A stretch of 64,000 bases of DNA, taken from NCBI GenBank assembly GCA_013399015.1, contig VWZX01010538.1, positions 186,001-250,000 on the forward strand, written 5' to 3'. A model generated the notes under the pieces. That model was not told where the DNA came from, made no database searches, and saw only the letters and a list, made by a program, of their open reading frames with translations. Made by a program: the position numbers and the translations under genes. Positions 10,701 through 24,402 of this stretch are shown here, piece by piece. Every line of letters begins with the position of its first letter. Position 1 is the first letter of the stretch. This stretch comes from Galbula dea. Lineage: Eukaryota > Chordata > Aves > Piciformes > Galbulidae.

Positions 10701-13502
10701 TTTTGACTTGCAGCTCTTCTATGTCACATCTAGCAGTAGCCAGGAGTATAAATTGACCTTTCTGGTGATTCTAAATAGCATCAGGCCTCCAAAAACTTTT
10801 TCTACAAGTTATTCAGAGACTGTTGGTTGATTAATCTGAAAACATCATACAGCCTCCAGAAAGGGTGATTATAGGCTTCCCAAAAAGTGTAATAGCCTGG
10901 TAGCCCAAAACTGATTTCTCTGAAGGTTTCATCAGACTGAGACTAGAATATAGATTACTGAAATGCAGCAGTACTATGAGAAAGGAGGGAGCAGAGGAAA
11001 GGAACTGTGAACAAAGGTCATCTCCTTTCATTCAGTGAGGTTTTTGCTGAGTGCTGTGCTTAACATCTGCAATGGCTTTTCTGCTCCTAGCTTTTTTAGT
11101 AAAGACAGCTGGAAATAGAAGGGAATTCAGTCAGATAACAAAGCTGAGGGGGCATTTCTACAAAAATAAACGTGGTCCTGGAGCTCATCAAGGAAACACC
11201 AAATTAATAAGTAGGACTATCAGTTATCTACTTAAAATGCCACGGGGGATTTTTCTTACAAAAGTTTTGAAGGTGGGAGAACTAGCTAACTCTGGGACCA
11301 CAGAGAGCAGACCTCAACCAAAAGGCTGCACAGTAGTAGTCTTAACAAGAAGATCAAAATGAAGTGCAGGTATTCCTCAGAATGAGCAAAAATGCTTTTT
11401 GGACCAAGATTTGGGTTAGGTATTACTTTAACATCAGATCTACATACTGACAGACTAATCATTATTTCCTTAGTTTACTTTTTTCCACGCTCGCCTTGCA
11501 TTGTTCTGCTCAGATAATTCATTTTAAACTCCCTTCAGAACAGAAATCATCACAGCAAACCTGTAATTAGATTTCTGCTGCACTGCTGATGAGTCTGAAA
11601 AGTATGAGAAAATGTATCCTGGCTTTATTACTATAATCCACATGATTGCAAGACACAAGAAAAGAAATAAAATAAACCACTATCCAGTTAAGCAAGTAAC
11701 TAATAACATCCATCTTTTCATTCGGATGGAGAAAAATAAGTGTTCTTCGCAATTACTGCATACTGACTGTAAGTAATAAACAAGCAAAATAAAATCAAAT
11801 ACTTAAGATACTCAGTTAAGCTTTGAACATTTTCTGGTGCACTAATACAGAGAAGCACCAACAACACTGCCAAATTCATTTCAGATATATTGTAAGTTAG
11901 CCTCATTTGAAATTTTCAGAGATATCGGAGCCACTTTCAGATCTGAGTCTGAGCACCAACGATCTGCATCAGATGTTCAGGCAATGCAAGCTCTAGCTGC
12001 AGAATGATCTCAAGCACAGTAGTACAAATAGATCTGTACAGTTTTAGGTTTTTTGAAATTAACTTTCTATATCACCCCTTACTATTTTAACTGCACCAAA
12101 ATCTATTATTTTTAGGAAACTTTATCTTTTTAAGTTTTTAGGCTTACCTTTCTTTGATCTTTTTTTCAAATAAATTCAAGATAGATATTGCTAATGCATT
12201 TGCAATGTTAATGTCTATTTAAGACAGACAAACCTTCTTTTTTTAGGATGTCATATTCCCAGAAGGCTTGAGAGATTTCTGTTCTGACTTTCGGATTTCC
12301 CATTGAATTTGTATTCTTTTAAAAGAAGCAATTAAGACAGAAAAGTTCCTGTAACTCAACCATCAGAACTAGTAGTAAGAATTTTTTTTTAGACTTATAA
12401 TTTTATTGACAAAAATTAAACAAACCCACCCTAAGTTTTTAAACTTGAGAAATCTACATCAATCATTGAAAGAATAATATGAATCTATTCTTTTGATTAC
12501 CTAATCACTAAACTACTACTGATTTAAAGTCATGTCTACATTCAGGCAAAAATCTCCCAGTTTGTGAGGGTAGGATATAGCTTATTACTGACGCTCAGTT
12601 GCTTTTATTAATAAAATATGAAGGACATAAAAGAGAGAACCATGAAGGAACTTGATCTTCAAGGTATGGCACATGACCTTAAAGTCCTTACAAGTGTAAA
12701 ATACAGGTTTGTTTACTATTTATTCTATAGGAATCCTGCTCCACATAGTACAGAGGATGGAACAACACTTGATGCACGTTGAGTTATTAACTGTATCCCT
12801 AAATTTGCTGTGGATTTACTTTACTACACCTAGTTTTAGTGACAATCTTGCTTTAGTCTTCTAAAAGTCAACATTACAATAATTCATATATATAGAACTA
12901 TTTATTATCCTTTATATAGAGCTGCTAGAGAATTTATTCTGTGGGTTATTTTCACTTTTTGTTTGCTTGTTTTTTGTTTTTGGTGTGGTTTGGTCTTTTA
13001 GTGGGAATTAATTTATTATCTTTTATCAAAAGGAAAATGCAGAGGTGGTATTGTGGGAGGAATATCAAGTCTCTACCTCCAGAGTCCAGTGTTTTGTCAT
13101 TTGTACTGTTTTACGCCCACTTCCCCAGCTCTTAAGTTTATAAGGCTTTTATAGCAACTCCCAAGCTACATACTTCAGTGAATGATGCTGCATGGAAGAA
13201 ATTATGTCTTCTATTTTTATATCACATTTTTTAGGAATTTCATAATACTTGAGACATGTAGTTTTCAGAGGTGAAGTTACCAAACACAGCTGTCTACCTG
13301 AAGTTTAACACTTATCAATGCCAGCAAGTAAAAGAAAATCTTCTGCCTTGTCACGAAGTGATATCACAGCACCTATCTTCTAACACCTAACATACAAAAA
13401 TTAGCCATGGATCTCTTTCTATAATAAACTATAGCTGATTTAACTACTGCCTACACTGGAGCAAGAAAGCAAGCAAGTGTAATATTGACAAAGAAGTATG
13501 TG

Positions 13503-13558
13503 AATGAGAAGTTCATTTTGCAGGTATCCAAATGAGAAGTTCATTTTGCAGGTATCCA
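13503..13558. repeat. Tandem duplication, 28-bp unit x2
   Basis: Two perfect adjacent copies of a 28-base unit starting aatgagaagttcattttgca are followed by a 5-base partial third copy (aatga). Perfect identity points to a recent replication-slippage event or an allelic VNTR. It is intronic and has no coding meaning. Confidence 0.97.
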
Positions 13559-14812
13559 AATGATAAGTATGACAATCTGTAACACATTTAACCAAGTCAT
13601 TCTGGTTTTAATTGTTTAGTTTGATAAAATCAAGAAATTTAAGTAAAAATCTAAGAATATGAAAACCCTATACAAAGAAATAACCTTCACCAGATATCAT
13701 GTAGTATTCATGGCAAGAGGGAAAATCATACATTATCTTGCTTAAAAGCAGAATTTTTAGTTTATCCATGTACTCTGATTTCTCCTTTGAAAAAAAATAA
13801 AATTAAATCTACCCTTCACAACATTACAAAGCCCACAAAGTAAAAGTGTTGTTGAGGGATGTTATTCTTATAAAACTATAAGGTGCAGATTTGTATTTAT
13901 GAGGCTCTTTAAACCACTAGCACTGTGAAGCATTAGCACCATTGGCTACAATGGCTTCCTTTGCCTCCACTGCTAACTCTGCACAAACCTATCCATGCAT
14001 ACTGATGGGCAGAAGGATCACAGAATATAGCACAGAACTGTGCTATCTTACATAGGTTTCACTGAAGTTGAATTATTAACATTTTTGGGCTTTGGTATAA
14101 TATACAACATAATTTTCAGATGCAGTTTTGAAATGTGAGTATTGTAAGTTGCATATCTTATGAACAGATGGTTCACTTCATGTGCTTTAGTGAAATTATA
14201 TAACCTTAGAAAAAACATTTTAAATCTGATTAAACACTATTCCAAACAAGGACTGGAAAGAGTTTGATATTAGTACAGACACAAGCTTTTTAAAAGTATT
14301 ATGCAAACCCTTCTAGGCATTGCAAAAAAATGCTGAACTAAGACAGAGAGCACAGTATTTATTTACATTCCATCATTTCAGTAAAATGGTCTCTGTTTTG
14401 CTAGTGAGGGTTTAAATTTGTGTTTTGAATGAACAATGAAGAAAACTTACAAATTTAAACCATTGAAAGTAAAAGTATAATCAGTCACTGTCCTCAATAG
14501 CCATGCATTTAATTAACTTTACTGAGAAGAAGACTTACTGAACGATGAAATCACCCTAGCAGCAGTGCTATACCATGGCAGTTCGAACATTTTTACCTTC
14601 TTAGTTTATTTTTTGGCAACTCAATCCTTCCAAAAAAACACCTATGTATTCCTCTGTATTCCTATGTAAACCTTCTTGGTTTGCATTTTCAGTTCCATAG
14701 TGGGGCTATGTTCAGACAGCTGCTTGAATGATCTTTCAATCTGGTGCAACTTTCAGTCTAAAACATCACAATTGCTTTTATACATATCTCATCATGGAAA
14801 ATTAAATGCTTC

Positions 14813-14884
14813 ATTTTGATTTTATTTTTAATTTTTATTTGTATATATTTATTTTTATTTATATTTTAATTTTTTATTGCTTTT
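14813..14884. repeat. AT-rich low-complexity tract
   Basis: About 70 bases are nearly pure A/T, made of repeated TTTTTATTT-like words. No unit is strictly periodic. Confidence 0.85.
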
Positions 14885-17800
14885 CTTTTACTTGAAGCTG
14901 TGGCCAAAAAGCTTGAGTTACAAGACACTTTTTAATGTTTACATAAAGTAATGCTTGAAATGATTTAAAATGTTTACATAAACAGAAATGTTTACAACAT
15001 GTACATTGAACCTGTGTTTCTGGTGAGAGGCAGAAAAGTGGCTGGGAATGGAAACCATAAATGTGCAAGAGTTTTGGAGGGTAAAGATGCAAAAAAAGAA
15101 ACAAGTGCCCAAGATGACAGTGGCTTACCATAAAGGTATGACACCGAGTAAGAACCACATGGTACTCAAGGAAAAGAAGCAGGGTAAACTCATAGTATCA
15201 AACAGAAATTATAGAAGTAAATGAAAAAGAGAAAGGCACAGTATACAACAAGGAGAGATGGAAAGAAGGATGTTGTTACAGTTCTCATGGTTCTAAAACA
15301 AACTTAGGTGCTATTTGCCTAATCTCTTCTCAGCTACCAGGGCTCTGCTAACACTGCAGAATCTCCTTAATAGTTTCCCCCCACAATTTTTATATATTTA
15401 TGAAAACTAATTTTTTGGTAGTTAGTGCTGTATCAGAGCAGAAAAAAACATTACTACTATTATTATTATGTGCACAGTCTTAGAGAATCTAAAAGCCAAC
15501 AGATTTGGAAAGCTAGATGTTTCTATATTTCACTTTCCTCCTCCCACACTAGCCACTAATCCAGAACCAACTTTTAATTACATTTAGTAACAGGAAAGAA
15601 TATCTGCGTTTTGCTTGATCTGTTGCCTTGCTTTACATGACTCTATGATCAATTTGACATTATTAGAATCAAATGAAATATCAGCTGTGTCTTGCTGATG
15701 AGTACATGTTGTGCCAAAATCTCCACTATCATATAATTACAGTTTTACTCAAACTTTTAAAGACTATGAGCTTTATTATAGTTGGGGACACTTGATGGAA
15801 TGTGTGCAGCCCAAAATCTTCATGATAAATAAAAATCAAATAGCAAAATACCTTAAATACCTTCTGATCATAGTGTACATGTGGCACAGGCTACAATAAT
15901 GCTTTAAATTCTTCTAGTACAGTTAAAAAAAACCCCAACAATCCTAAAACATTTAAGAACATTAAAAATATATACAGGTGGATTTGCTTCTTCCACTCCT
16001 GTAAATCTGAACTAATTACTGAAATCAAAGTACATGCTATAAACTGTCACATGTAACAGGCATAGTTTTTTTTCTCAAATACATCTGGTTTAGCAATACA
16101 TTTATCCATATTTATATAGGTATGCTATGCATCCTTAGAGCTTACAAAAAGATTCTTCACTACCTGAAAAAGATTTAAAGAGATGTTAATTCCTATACTG
16201 TAACACTTCCAAGTTTGGAGCTATACACTTTATGAAACTACAGGAAGAGTTCATCTTTTTAAAGACTGTTTTCCTTACTGTCTTTTAGAATTGAAAAAAT
16301 CTTAAGACTACTCCACCAAACTTGTTTCATAAAGGTATTTTTTAGTCACCTGCTGTTGAAAATTTGAACTCAATGCACTCAGTATCTGAAACGTTTTCTT
16401 CAAAACATTTATGAAGAAGTAACAGAAATACTGATATTAACAGGTAAGGAAATAAACAATCCATAGGAACAAGATGTACAACACAAATAAAATTTCAGGT
16501 CAAGTAGATGAAAGGAACAGAAATATTACTCCCCTTCTCTGAGATTGTTTGAAACCTCAGGTTGTTGCAAAAAGAAAGTGAGAGAAGAAAACAACAGGAT
16601 CCATTCATTCTAGTGTGCAATTTTCCTGCAATACATTAGCTAAAACCCAAAATTACTTCACACGTTTTCAATTTCTCCATCAAATGCCTTCTGAAATACT
16701 ACAAGGAATTTTTGTTAAGTATTCTATATAGTAGAGAAACAAGAGGTCAAAACAGAGAAACTTTATGACAGCTGAGATTACAAACTGCCATCCTAGCAAA
16801 TTTGGGTGACCACTGGATCAATGAAGGTTTAGGAACATATCTGGGGTCTAATAGCATAGCAGCTAAACTTTTCCCTTTGAGTAAACCAACTTCTCTTTGT
16901 ACTTTGCCCATTTGTTAAATCTGATCTAAACAAATCTTCAGTGTCTGGGCTATATGTCATATGAACACTTACTTGTCTGAAAACTCCATCAGAGACAGTA
17001 AATCCTGCAGACAAACTGCAACATTAGCAGATTATAAGATTCTTGGTTTTCTGACAATACTTTATTTCCCTATGAATTTCTGTACACATTTGAGAGCAGG
17101 AATTAACTAAAACTTTAAAAATACAAATAAAATACAATCTGAGAATATATTCCATCCCATTTTGCAGGATTCAAGCAAGCCATTCATAACTACCTTTCTC
17201 ACAACCTACTTTTGAAATAAGTCACTGAGTGCTCCTTGTCATGGCAACCACCTTGATTAGTACAGTACTGATACTTGGTATGATATGGCATGATACCATA
17301 ACAGGAAAAGAGACAGGGATATACATAATGCCTGAATCCCCCCTGGTAACCGTATGTCAGGTCAAAGCCATAACCATGCTCATTAAACAAAGGCAGTTTC
17401 TGGTTCCCAGCCTCAGCAGCACAGGATTTGCAAGGTGCATGTTTGTGCTACATTATGGAGCACTTGAAAGTAGCTTTAATCAGAGTTATCCATCTTTCAT
17501 GGCTCTACACTACTTACACTACTGCATTTTTCCCCTATTATTCTTGACAATGAAAAGAAAAAATGTATACATAAAGAGGATGTAGAATGCCATAATTTCC
17601 ATCTTTTATGAATGTTAATAAAGGCAAACCATTTCTCCAATCTTTAGTGTTTATTTTTTAAGATCTTCATATATCAGAAACAGAAGTAACTCAGTCATTA
17701 GTTTCATCCAATATCTGCAACAAATAAAGGTATCTCCAGCTGCAGTAGAGTTCCTTACTGCACCCATGAATTGAAGGTCAAAGCACTCACTAAAGTCACG

Positions 17801-20002
17801 CAAAACAGGGCAAGATGAGCAGTTACCACAGCTCCCAGAGGTAAACAAATTGCCCCCTTCCATAATATATAGAGGACTCAGTCCATTGACACCCCAGCAG
17901 ACACTGACATTAAGACAACTATGTTCAGATTGTAGCAGGAATACAGCTCCTATTTTTTTATTTTATTCAAAAGCATTTCCACTGTCTTGCAAGACTCTCA
18001 AGGTGTTAAAACAAACTACAGACACAATGAAACACTGAAGCTGGCAAAAGCTCCAGGTACTGTCATCCTGCTTTTCTACAGAAAAAAATTTTAGTAAGTG
18101 TTCCTAATGAATCATGAGGATTAAAGTGAACACTGAATCACTTCCAGAACTTTTGAGTCAAAATACCTTACTCAGGTAATACAGCAAAAGCAAATTAACA
18201 TTACAAGTTTCATCCAGCAGTAAGACACTATGCCCACTATTTCGCTTTTTCACAAATGAGAACTGAGATGCAAAATAACAGCAGTTATTTATTGAACATT
18301 CAGCCCTGTAAATTGTCAAATACCAATTTTTCCTACTGCAGAAAGCAAGTGATTTCTGATTCAGTTCTGCAGTTCTTCATTGATAATTTTCATGCCAAAT
18401 GCTAAAGGCTCAACATAGAAGCTCTCCGGTGTAAGACCTTCCTTTACCTTTTAGACCCCACTGAGGTCTAAATATTTTAATTCATATTAAACAACACTAA
18501 CCAATAGCAAATAATAAGGTTTAAACAAATTATTAGAAGATATTCATACTGTTATGTAACTTGCCAGAAACAATATTTCAACTATTCACATCTAGGAAAC
18601 AACAGTTTCTTAACAGCAAACATATTTAAAGTATAAGGGAACCAGGTGATGTTTTCCAGTATCTGCCAATTGATTTTGCACACTGGTCAACAAGAGTTTG
18701 CAACTTTAGCCATTAATGAGGGTTTCTGGGAGTTACTGGAATTCAAACAGTAAGTAATACTAGTAAAATTTACTGCAATAAGACCAAATTTTTTCCTTAC
18801 TTTTCACTTGAACTCACTTTTAAAGGATATTTTGATAATTTGAAAATATGTAAGTCTTCATTCTTTCTATTAATTTATAATACTCCTGCAGCCCTCATTC
18901 AGTCCAAGTTTCCATGAAAATATCAGTATTTTATCTATTAAATAAAGTTCCTTTGTGTCTTAAACCAGCAATTATCGACTGTCATTTAAAACATGCTATA
19001 AAGTGTTCCTCATTAATATGTAGTGTCAGAAAAAGTACCAAAATCCATATTGCTTTACAAAAAATCCTCTATATACTGTAATTGCTCATCTAAAAGAACA
19101 ATGGCATGAAATGATTTTTTTTCCCCCACTGCATATCAGAAGCCTGTCATCCTAAAAGTCATTCTGGCTCTGACATTATAAACACACTTCAGTATTTCTA
19201 TAGGCAATGCCAAAAAAAATCAGCAAGTGTTCACTGACTTTTGCCAACAAAAGCATGACTCTTTGCACAAGAATTTTCTTGCCATTTATAAACAAAGACA
19301 TTTTGAAAGTTCATGGTTATGATTGGCTATGGCAACTGATATACTCCACCACAAGATAAAGCAGATAGCAAAACAGTGATTTATTACATGCAGTAAATAT
19401 TGTACAATAACTCAATTTAAACATACATCTATGTTTTAAAAAAGTTAGTCCAGACTGCACTTAAAAGAATCCAGACAGTCAGGAATTAATTCAAATTATA
19501 TGAAAATTTATCCTGTTGCATTACCAAACAAGTAATGCTTCACCACAAAAATTGCAAAGTCACAAACCTTTAACATTAAAAGATAATGTTGACTATTTTA
19601 CTAAAAGGCAATTTTAATGTTAAAATTTTCATTGATATGCAACAGTCTCAGTCATCTCTTCACCACCTACTTGCTCTTTAATCCTGTGACTGTTAAGTGT
19701 CAGAACACATGACGGTCAATCTAACTGGTACAGCTAACTGCAAAATGTTCTAACAAACTGCTCTGTAACTGTACTACATCAGGTCATACTTTTTTCTCAC
19801 TGCCCTCACTGTGGTGATTACCATAGGAGAAACACCACACAAAGGTGGACCCTATCAGAGTCAGCAGCCAGATTCCTCTCCAGCAATGCACCAGTCACAG
19901 TGTTTTCCTAAACACAGTAACTAGAGCTAATGTAAACAACTTATAGGCTCTAAACATTGAATAGTGCAGTTGCAACCTTTATGTATGTTTCTATAATAGA
20001 AC

Positions 20003-21235
20003 TAGGTGAAAGAAAGTCTATGGGACCCGATGACATACACCCCAGAGTCCTGAGGGAACTGGCAGATGTAGCTGCAAGAACACTCTCCATCATATTTGAA
20101 AGTCATACCTTGATTTCTGTAAGAATTTTGACACGGCTCCACACTACATCCTTATCTCTAAATTGGAGACATATGGATTTGAAGAATGGATGACCAGATG
20201 CATAAGTAATTAGCTGTATGGATGTGGCCAGAGAGCTGCAGTCAATGGCTCTTTGGCTAGGTGGAGACCAGTGGTGAGTGGTGTCCCTCAGGGCTCTGTC
20301 TTAGGACCAGTGCTCTTCAACATCTTTATTAATGACGTTGGCAGTGGGACCGAGTGCACCCTCAGCAAGTTTGCTGATGACACAAAGCTGAGTGATGAAG
20401 TTGATACACCGGAAGGACAGAATGCCATTCAGAGGAACCTGAATAAACTTGAAAGGTGTGCCCATGAGAACCGTATGAGGTTCATCAAGTCCAAATGTAA
20501 GGTCCTGCACTTGGGACAGGGCAATCTTAGGCATGAGTACAGTCTAGGAGACAAAACCATTAAGAGCAGCCCTGAGGAGAAGGATTTGGGGGTCATGGTG
20601 GGCGAAAAGCACTTGCAGCCCAGATGGCCAACCGTATCCTAGGCTGCATCAGGACATGAATGACCAGCAGGTCAAGGGAGGTCATTCTGTCCCTCCACTC
20701 TGTCCTTGTGAGACCCCACCTGGAGTACTGCATCCAGTTCTGGCAGCCTCAGCATAAGAAAGATGTGGACCTTTTAGAGTGGGTCCAGTGGAGGGCCACG
20801 AAGATGATCAGAGGGCTAGAGCACCTCCCCTATGAGGACAGGCTGAGAGAGTTGGGTTTATTCAGCTTGGAGAACAGAAGGCTTCGGGGGGACCTTATAG
20901 CAGCCTTCCAATACCTAAAGGGGGCCTATAGAAGGGAGGGCAGAGAGAATCTTTACCCGGGTAGAAAGCAATAAAGGGGAATGGTTTCAAACGGAAGGAG
21001 GGTAGATTTAGATTGGATGTTAGGAACAAATTCTTTACCCAGAGGGTAGTGAGACACTGGAACAAGTTGCCCAGAGAGGTTGTGGATGTCCCATCCCTGG
21101 CTGCATTCAAGGCCAGGTTGAATGTGGCCCTGGGCAAGCTGTTCTAGTGGGTGACATCCCTGCCCATGACAGAGGGGCTTGGAGCTAGATGATCTTTAAA
21201 GTCCCTTCCAACTCAAGCCATTCTATGAATCTATG
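20003..21235 (+). mobile_element. CR1 LINE with internal deletions, from the RT N-terminus to the 3' tail
   Basis: The copy starts within ORF2 at a GPDDIHPRVLRELA segment (about 20022-20063). At about 20105 it jumps from the ...IIFESH region to the DLDFSKAFDT-like region (degenerated to a tccttgatttctgtaag-type sequence), so several hundred bases are missing, with tcat as possible microhomology. It then runs through SGVPQGSVLGPVLFNIFIND, an intact FADDTKLS catalytic box, KCKVLHLGQGNLRHEYSLG and HLEYCIQFW, and on to the tail ttctatgaatctatga. Near 20608 a further ~20-bp loss (the LNMSQQC segment) shifts the frame. It is antisense to PLCE1 and non-functional. Confidence 0.93.
20253..20974 (+). 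pseudogene. CR1 ORF2 (reverse transcriptase) remnant, frameshifted
   Basis: Two reading-frame blocks (20253-20642 and 20660-20974) cover the palm and thumb parts of the CR1 reverse transcriptase. The first has GVPQGS and FADDTK; the second has RPHLEYCIQFW and RRLRGDLIAAFQYLKG. The frame changes between them because of the deletion near 20608. This is the coding part of the CR1 copy at 20003-21235, listed separately to show where the RT sequence lies and how it is broken. Confidence 0.88.
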
Positions 21236-22265
21236 AAGCCAACATATTTACAGTATTTTAATTCCTAAATCTCAATAATATGCAAGGAGCAGGAACACTT
21301 TGACATATACTAAACACTGAGTCACTGATTCTTATTTGCCCAAAAAGCAGAAAATTCACTTAATAATATATTTTAATACATATTCTTCTCTATGTGGAAT
21401 ATGTAACTTTGGACTGTTTTTTTGAGACCCGTACAATTTTCATCCATTATTAAAGGGTAAGAATGCAGTGGACAACAAACTAGAAGAGCATAAGTCAAGA
21501 TCATCTAAATTTTATCCCATTTCTATGAACGTAGAAACTGCTAATATTGTGCATGGTTTACATAAAGAAAAAAAAAAGGAAGAAAGAATTTTTTTTCCTT
21601 TTTCTGCAGCTAAAAAGTGAGGGGTTTTGTTTGTTTGTTTTGGGGTTGATGTTTTTTCATTTTTAAAGTTTCCTCAATCTTGAACAATTTTCTCTTAAAC
21701 TCATCAGAAGATCACCTTACGAAAATTAATATCTTAGCACAGAACTCACAATTTAGTTTATGATAATGTATCATGCCAAATGATTTTTTTTTTGTATAAC
21801 AACACTGAAGACACACACAGTGATTAATTAAATAAATAGTGCAGATGACTGTAGTTATATTATACAGAACACAGAAACTTCTAGTTTATAATACTTGTGT
21901 GCTGACTCCTAAGATCATGCTTAGTCTACCAAAATCCAAAATAAATAAATAAAACTCCAGCTCCTGAACAAAATAATAAACTGACTGAAAGTATATCCCA
22001 TACTGTCACTATAAATACAAAGAAATACAAACTTGCAACTATGCATGCAAAAAAATCTTAGGTTGCAGTTTTCCAAATTTGTTAAGCAAATCAGTCAGGT
22101 ACCTCCTGTCAAATCCAATGGAAGTTATTTAGCTAAATCCTCTGTTCATCTTAACTCAGGTTCTAAAAATTTCTCATTACAGCTAAATTCAGCTATGAAA
22201 GATAAAAGAAATAACTAACCCAGAAATCAGATAATAATCCCCACAAATTTAAAAAACTGCCTTAC

Positions 22266-22582
22266 CTCATTAAATCTTGTCACAAGGTTTTCTACAGCAT
22301 TACATTCACCATTGGGGGAAGAAAGAATAGTAGCAGATATGGAAGCTTTAATAGATGGCAGCTTGCTTTGACATTCAGCATTACCCAAATCCTTAGTTAA
22401 AAAGCAGAGGTAGTCAATGGGTAAGACTTTACGGTAGAGCTCCTGCTCCTGCTCAGTCAGAATGCTGGCAACCTCCTCAGGGAACTGGATGAGGTGCTGA
22501 AGTTCAATCAGCTCCTTGCTGATACCAGCCACGTTGGAGGGAAGGCCGCTGGAGCCAGCCATAGATGTACACGCTTGACGTT
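22266..22582 (-). CDS. PLCE1: PLCE1 coding exon, start of the RasGEF (CDC25-like) domain
   Basis: This 317-nt exon starts with two bases that complete a GAA codon and then has 105 full codons. The acceptor is tttgttgtag before AACGTC, and the donor is GAG followed by gtaagg. The peptide begins RQACTSMAGSSG, passes through GISKELIELQ and IQFPEEVAS, then YLCFLTKDLG and CQSKLP, and ends RFNE. In human PLCE1 as I recall it, the GEF domain opens at the IQFPEEV segment, so this exon carries its first third. The internal ATG at 22562-22560 (MAGSS) looks like a gene start but is preceded in frame by conserved coding sequence (RQ.CTS) and a good acceptor, so I do not call it a start. Joining to the 54150-53862 exon gives LKERQ, as I recall in the human protein. 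The intron between them is 31,279 bp. Confidence 0.95.
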
Positions 22583-23436
22583 CTACAACAAAACAATCAA
22601 AATTTTATTAGGTTTTGCCTTGGACTGGGCTGTGCAAAAGCAAGATAGCTTCTTTCTTATTGTTCTGTTAAACTGTTTATTCATTCATTCAGCAGCACAC
22701 TATATTCTAGCTACTTCGTATTTAAACAACCTAATATGTTCAGTTAGCTGTAGTCTTTCTGCATATCTCTCTGTCTGGTATTAGCTGGTAACTGGGGCTT
22801 CCAAGATTGTTAAACTACCTGCCAAAACATACTTACCCAAATCCCTGCTTCAGTCACCTGCAGTCTTTCCAAATTAAAGGATCATCTGGGCAAGGTGTGG
22901 CTCTGTTTTACCTCCATATTAGAGTCCATGGTACAAAGAGGTGTGAGGCCTTTACTGGGGCATCATATCTCTACTGCCACAAGAAATAATGTATAATGAT
23001 CACCTAAACCCCATGTCGGTCAGCATGGTTTCTTCATATTCCTCTTGATACAAGATACAATTTATCTGAGCTCACTGCATTGTGAAACTAAATGTCTCAA
23101 GTTACAAAACATTCTTCATTGCTCTGATAAAACACATATACTTAGGGGTATGTACGTTTCATCTCTTATTACAAAACATTCATGGTAGTTTTATAATAAC
23201 CTAGCAGTGATGCCCCTTGAAAAATAAAACTTTTCCTAAGAAGGAAAAAGCTAAGCTTTTTAAGACCATGTGGGAAGCCTGAAACATCAACACAATGATT
23301 CCAGAACAGTGAGTATGAGCCTTCTGACTACATAAGTTTAAGAACAGGTTCTCTGAACAATATTTTTTCAAGAACTACAAAAATGTATAAACAGTCATAG
23401 TACTATATTCTGTACTCTTCTTCCTTCCCAGGAAAA

Positions 23437-23447
23437 GGGGGGGGGGG
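23437..23447. repeat. Homopolymer G run (11)
   Basis: Eleven consecutive G residues. Such runs are prone to sequencing-length error, so the exact count is uncertain. Confidence 0.8.
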
Positions 23448-24359
23448 TTGCATTGCTTATTATTTAAAGATTTTTTGGTATTCATAATGGTGTTATACTT
23501 CAGAGCTATCTTATATTTCCATTTTTCTTTAATATCAATAAAATCTCATTTCACAGAGGGAACAAATATCCTTTTTCTTCTCTAAAAACAATCCAAGTTC
23601 ATAACATTACAATTCAATCTCTTACAATAAACATAAAATACGCTACATGAGGTTTCCCTTGTTACATTTTATGCAAACTCTATATAATCAGTGGGAAGTT
23701 AAAAGACAGAAAAATGCCTTTTCTTAATATGTTCTACTAAAATCAAAACATAAATTATAGCAGCCCTAAATAAAACCTTTGGGCTAACAGAACCTGTTCA
23801 GAAACATTCAAGTACATAAAAGGCTTCTGAAAGAGCCAAAGAGTAAGTGTTTCTGCATCTAGACTAGCAAGCAAAAAAATAATGGACTTATACTGCCATA
23901 AGCAATACTCTGGTTACATAGTGGGGAATAGGTATTACTTCAAGGATAGTGAAATAGTGCTGTACAATACCTGCAGACATCAAAAAAATTCTCCATCACT
24001 GAAACTCCAGCAACAAAGATTGGGGGAGAAAAAAAGGACTGTTAAGAACACCATGCTGACATGCCAATCTTTCTTTTGGTCAGCAGGTGAGGTGCAGATT
24101 GTTTCTGGGCTTCCTTTCAGTCTTGTTTGCTTTGATTTTACATGAGACTCCAATTCAGTCTTCCATTTCAATCTGTGTGGAACAATTCTGAAAGGTTTCT
24201 CAATAAAAAGCTCTTAAAATTTGTTTTTGCACTGTTGTTGACTTTGTAACAGAACATAAGCTTATGCCAGATCGGAACATTTCATTTCTATTTTATTTCA
24301 CTAGACTAACTGCCCATTGATCAAATCCAGCAGAGAGCTAATGCAGGGATTTTAAAAGC

Positions 24360-24402
24360 CTTTAATGAAACTACTTTTAATGAAACCACTTTTAATGAAA
24401 CC
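24360..24402. repeat. Short tandem repeat, 15-bp unit x3
   Basis: Three adjacent copies of a unit close to cttttaatgaaacca, the first slightly diverged (ctttaatgaaacta). Intronic. Confidence 0.85.

Larger units (their letters stand above)
7789..22265 (-). other. PLCE1: PLCE1 intron (14.5 kb)
   Basis: This intron separates the first third of the RasGEF domain from the rest. Named contents are a large rearranged CR1 (20003-21235), a 28-bp tandem duplication (13503-13558), an AT-rich low-complexity tract (14813-14884) and a short (AC)6 run at 9897-9908. The other ~13 kb is AT-rich with no repeat family I recognise. ORFs of 60-118 codons in it (for example 11051-11362, 14874-15158 and 17229-17585) have no motif or splice context and look like chance. 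Confidence 0.85.

Noticed and set aside
11051..11362. 103-codon plus-strand ORF
   Set aside because: No motif, no splice context and an ordinary composition; most likely chance.
22227..22562. ATG-initiated ORF (MAGSSG...) as a gene start
   Set aside because: In-frame conserved residues (RQ.CTS) and a clear acceptor lie just upstream, and the frame joins to the exon at 53862. The last residues of the ORF (after ...RFNEV) are intron read-through.
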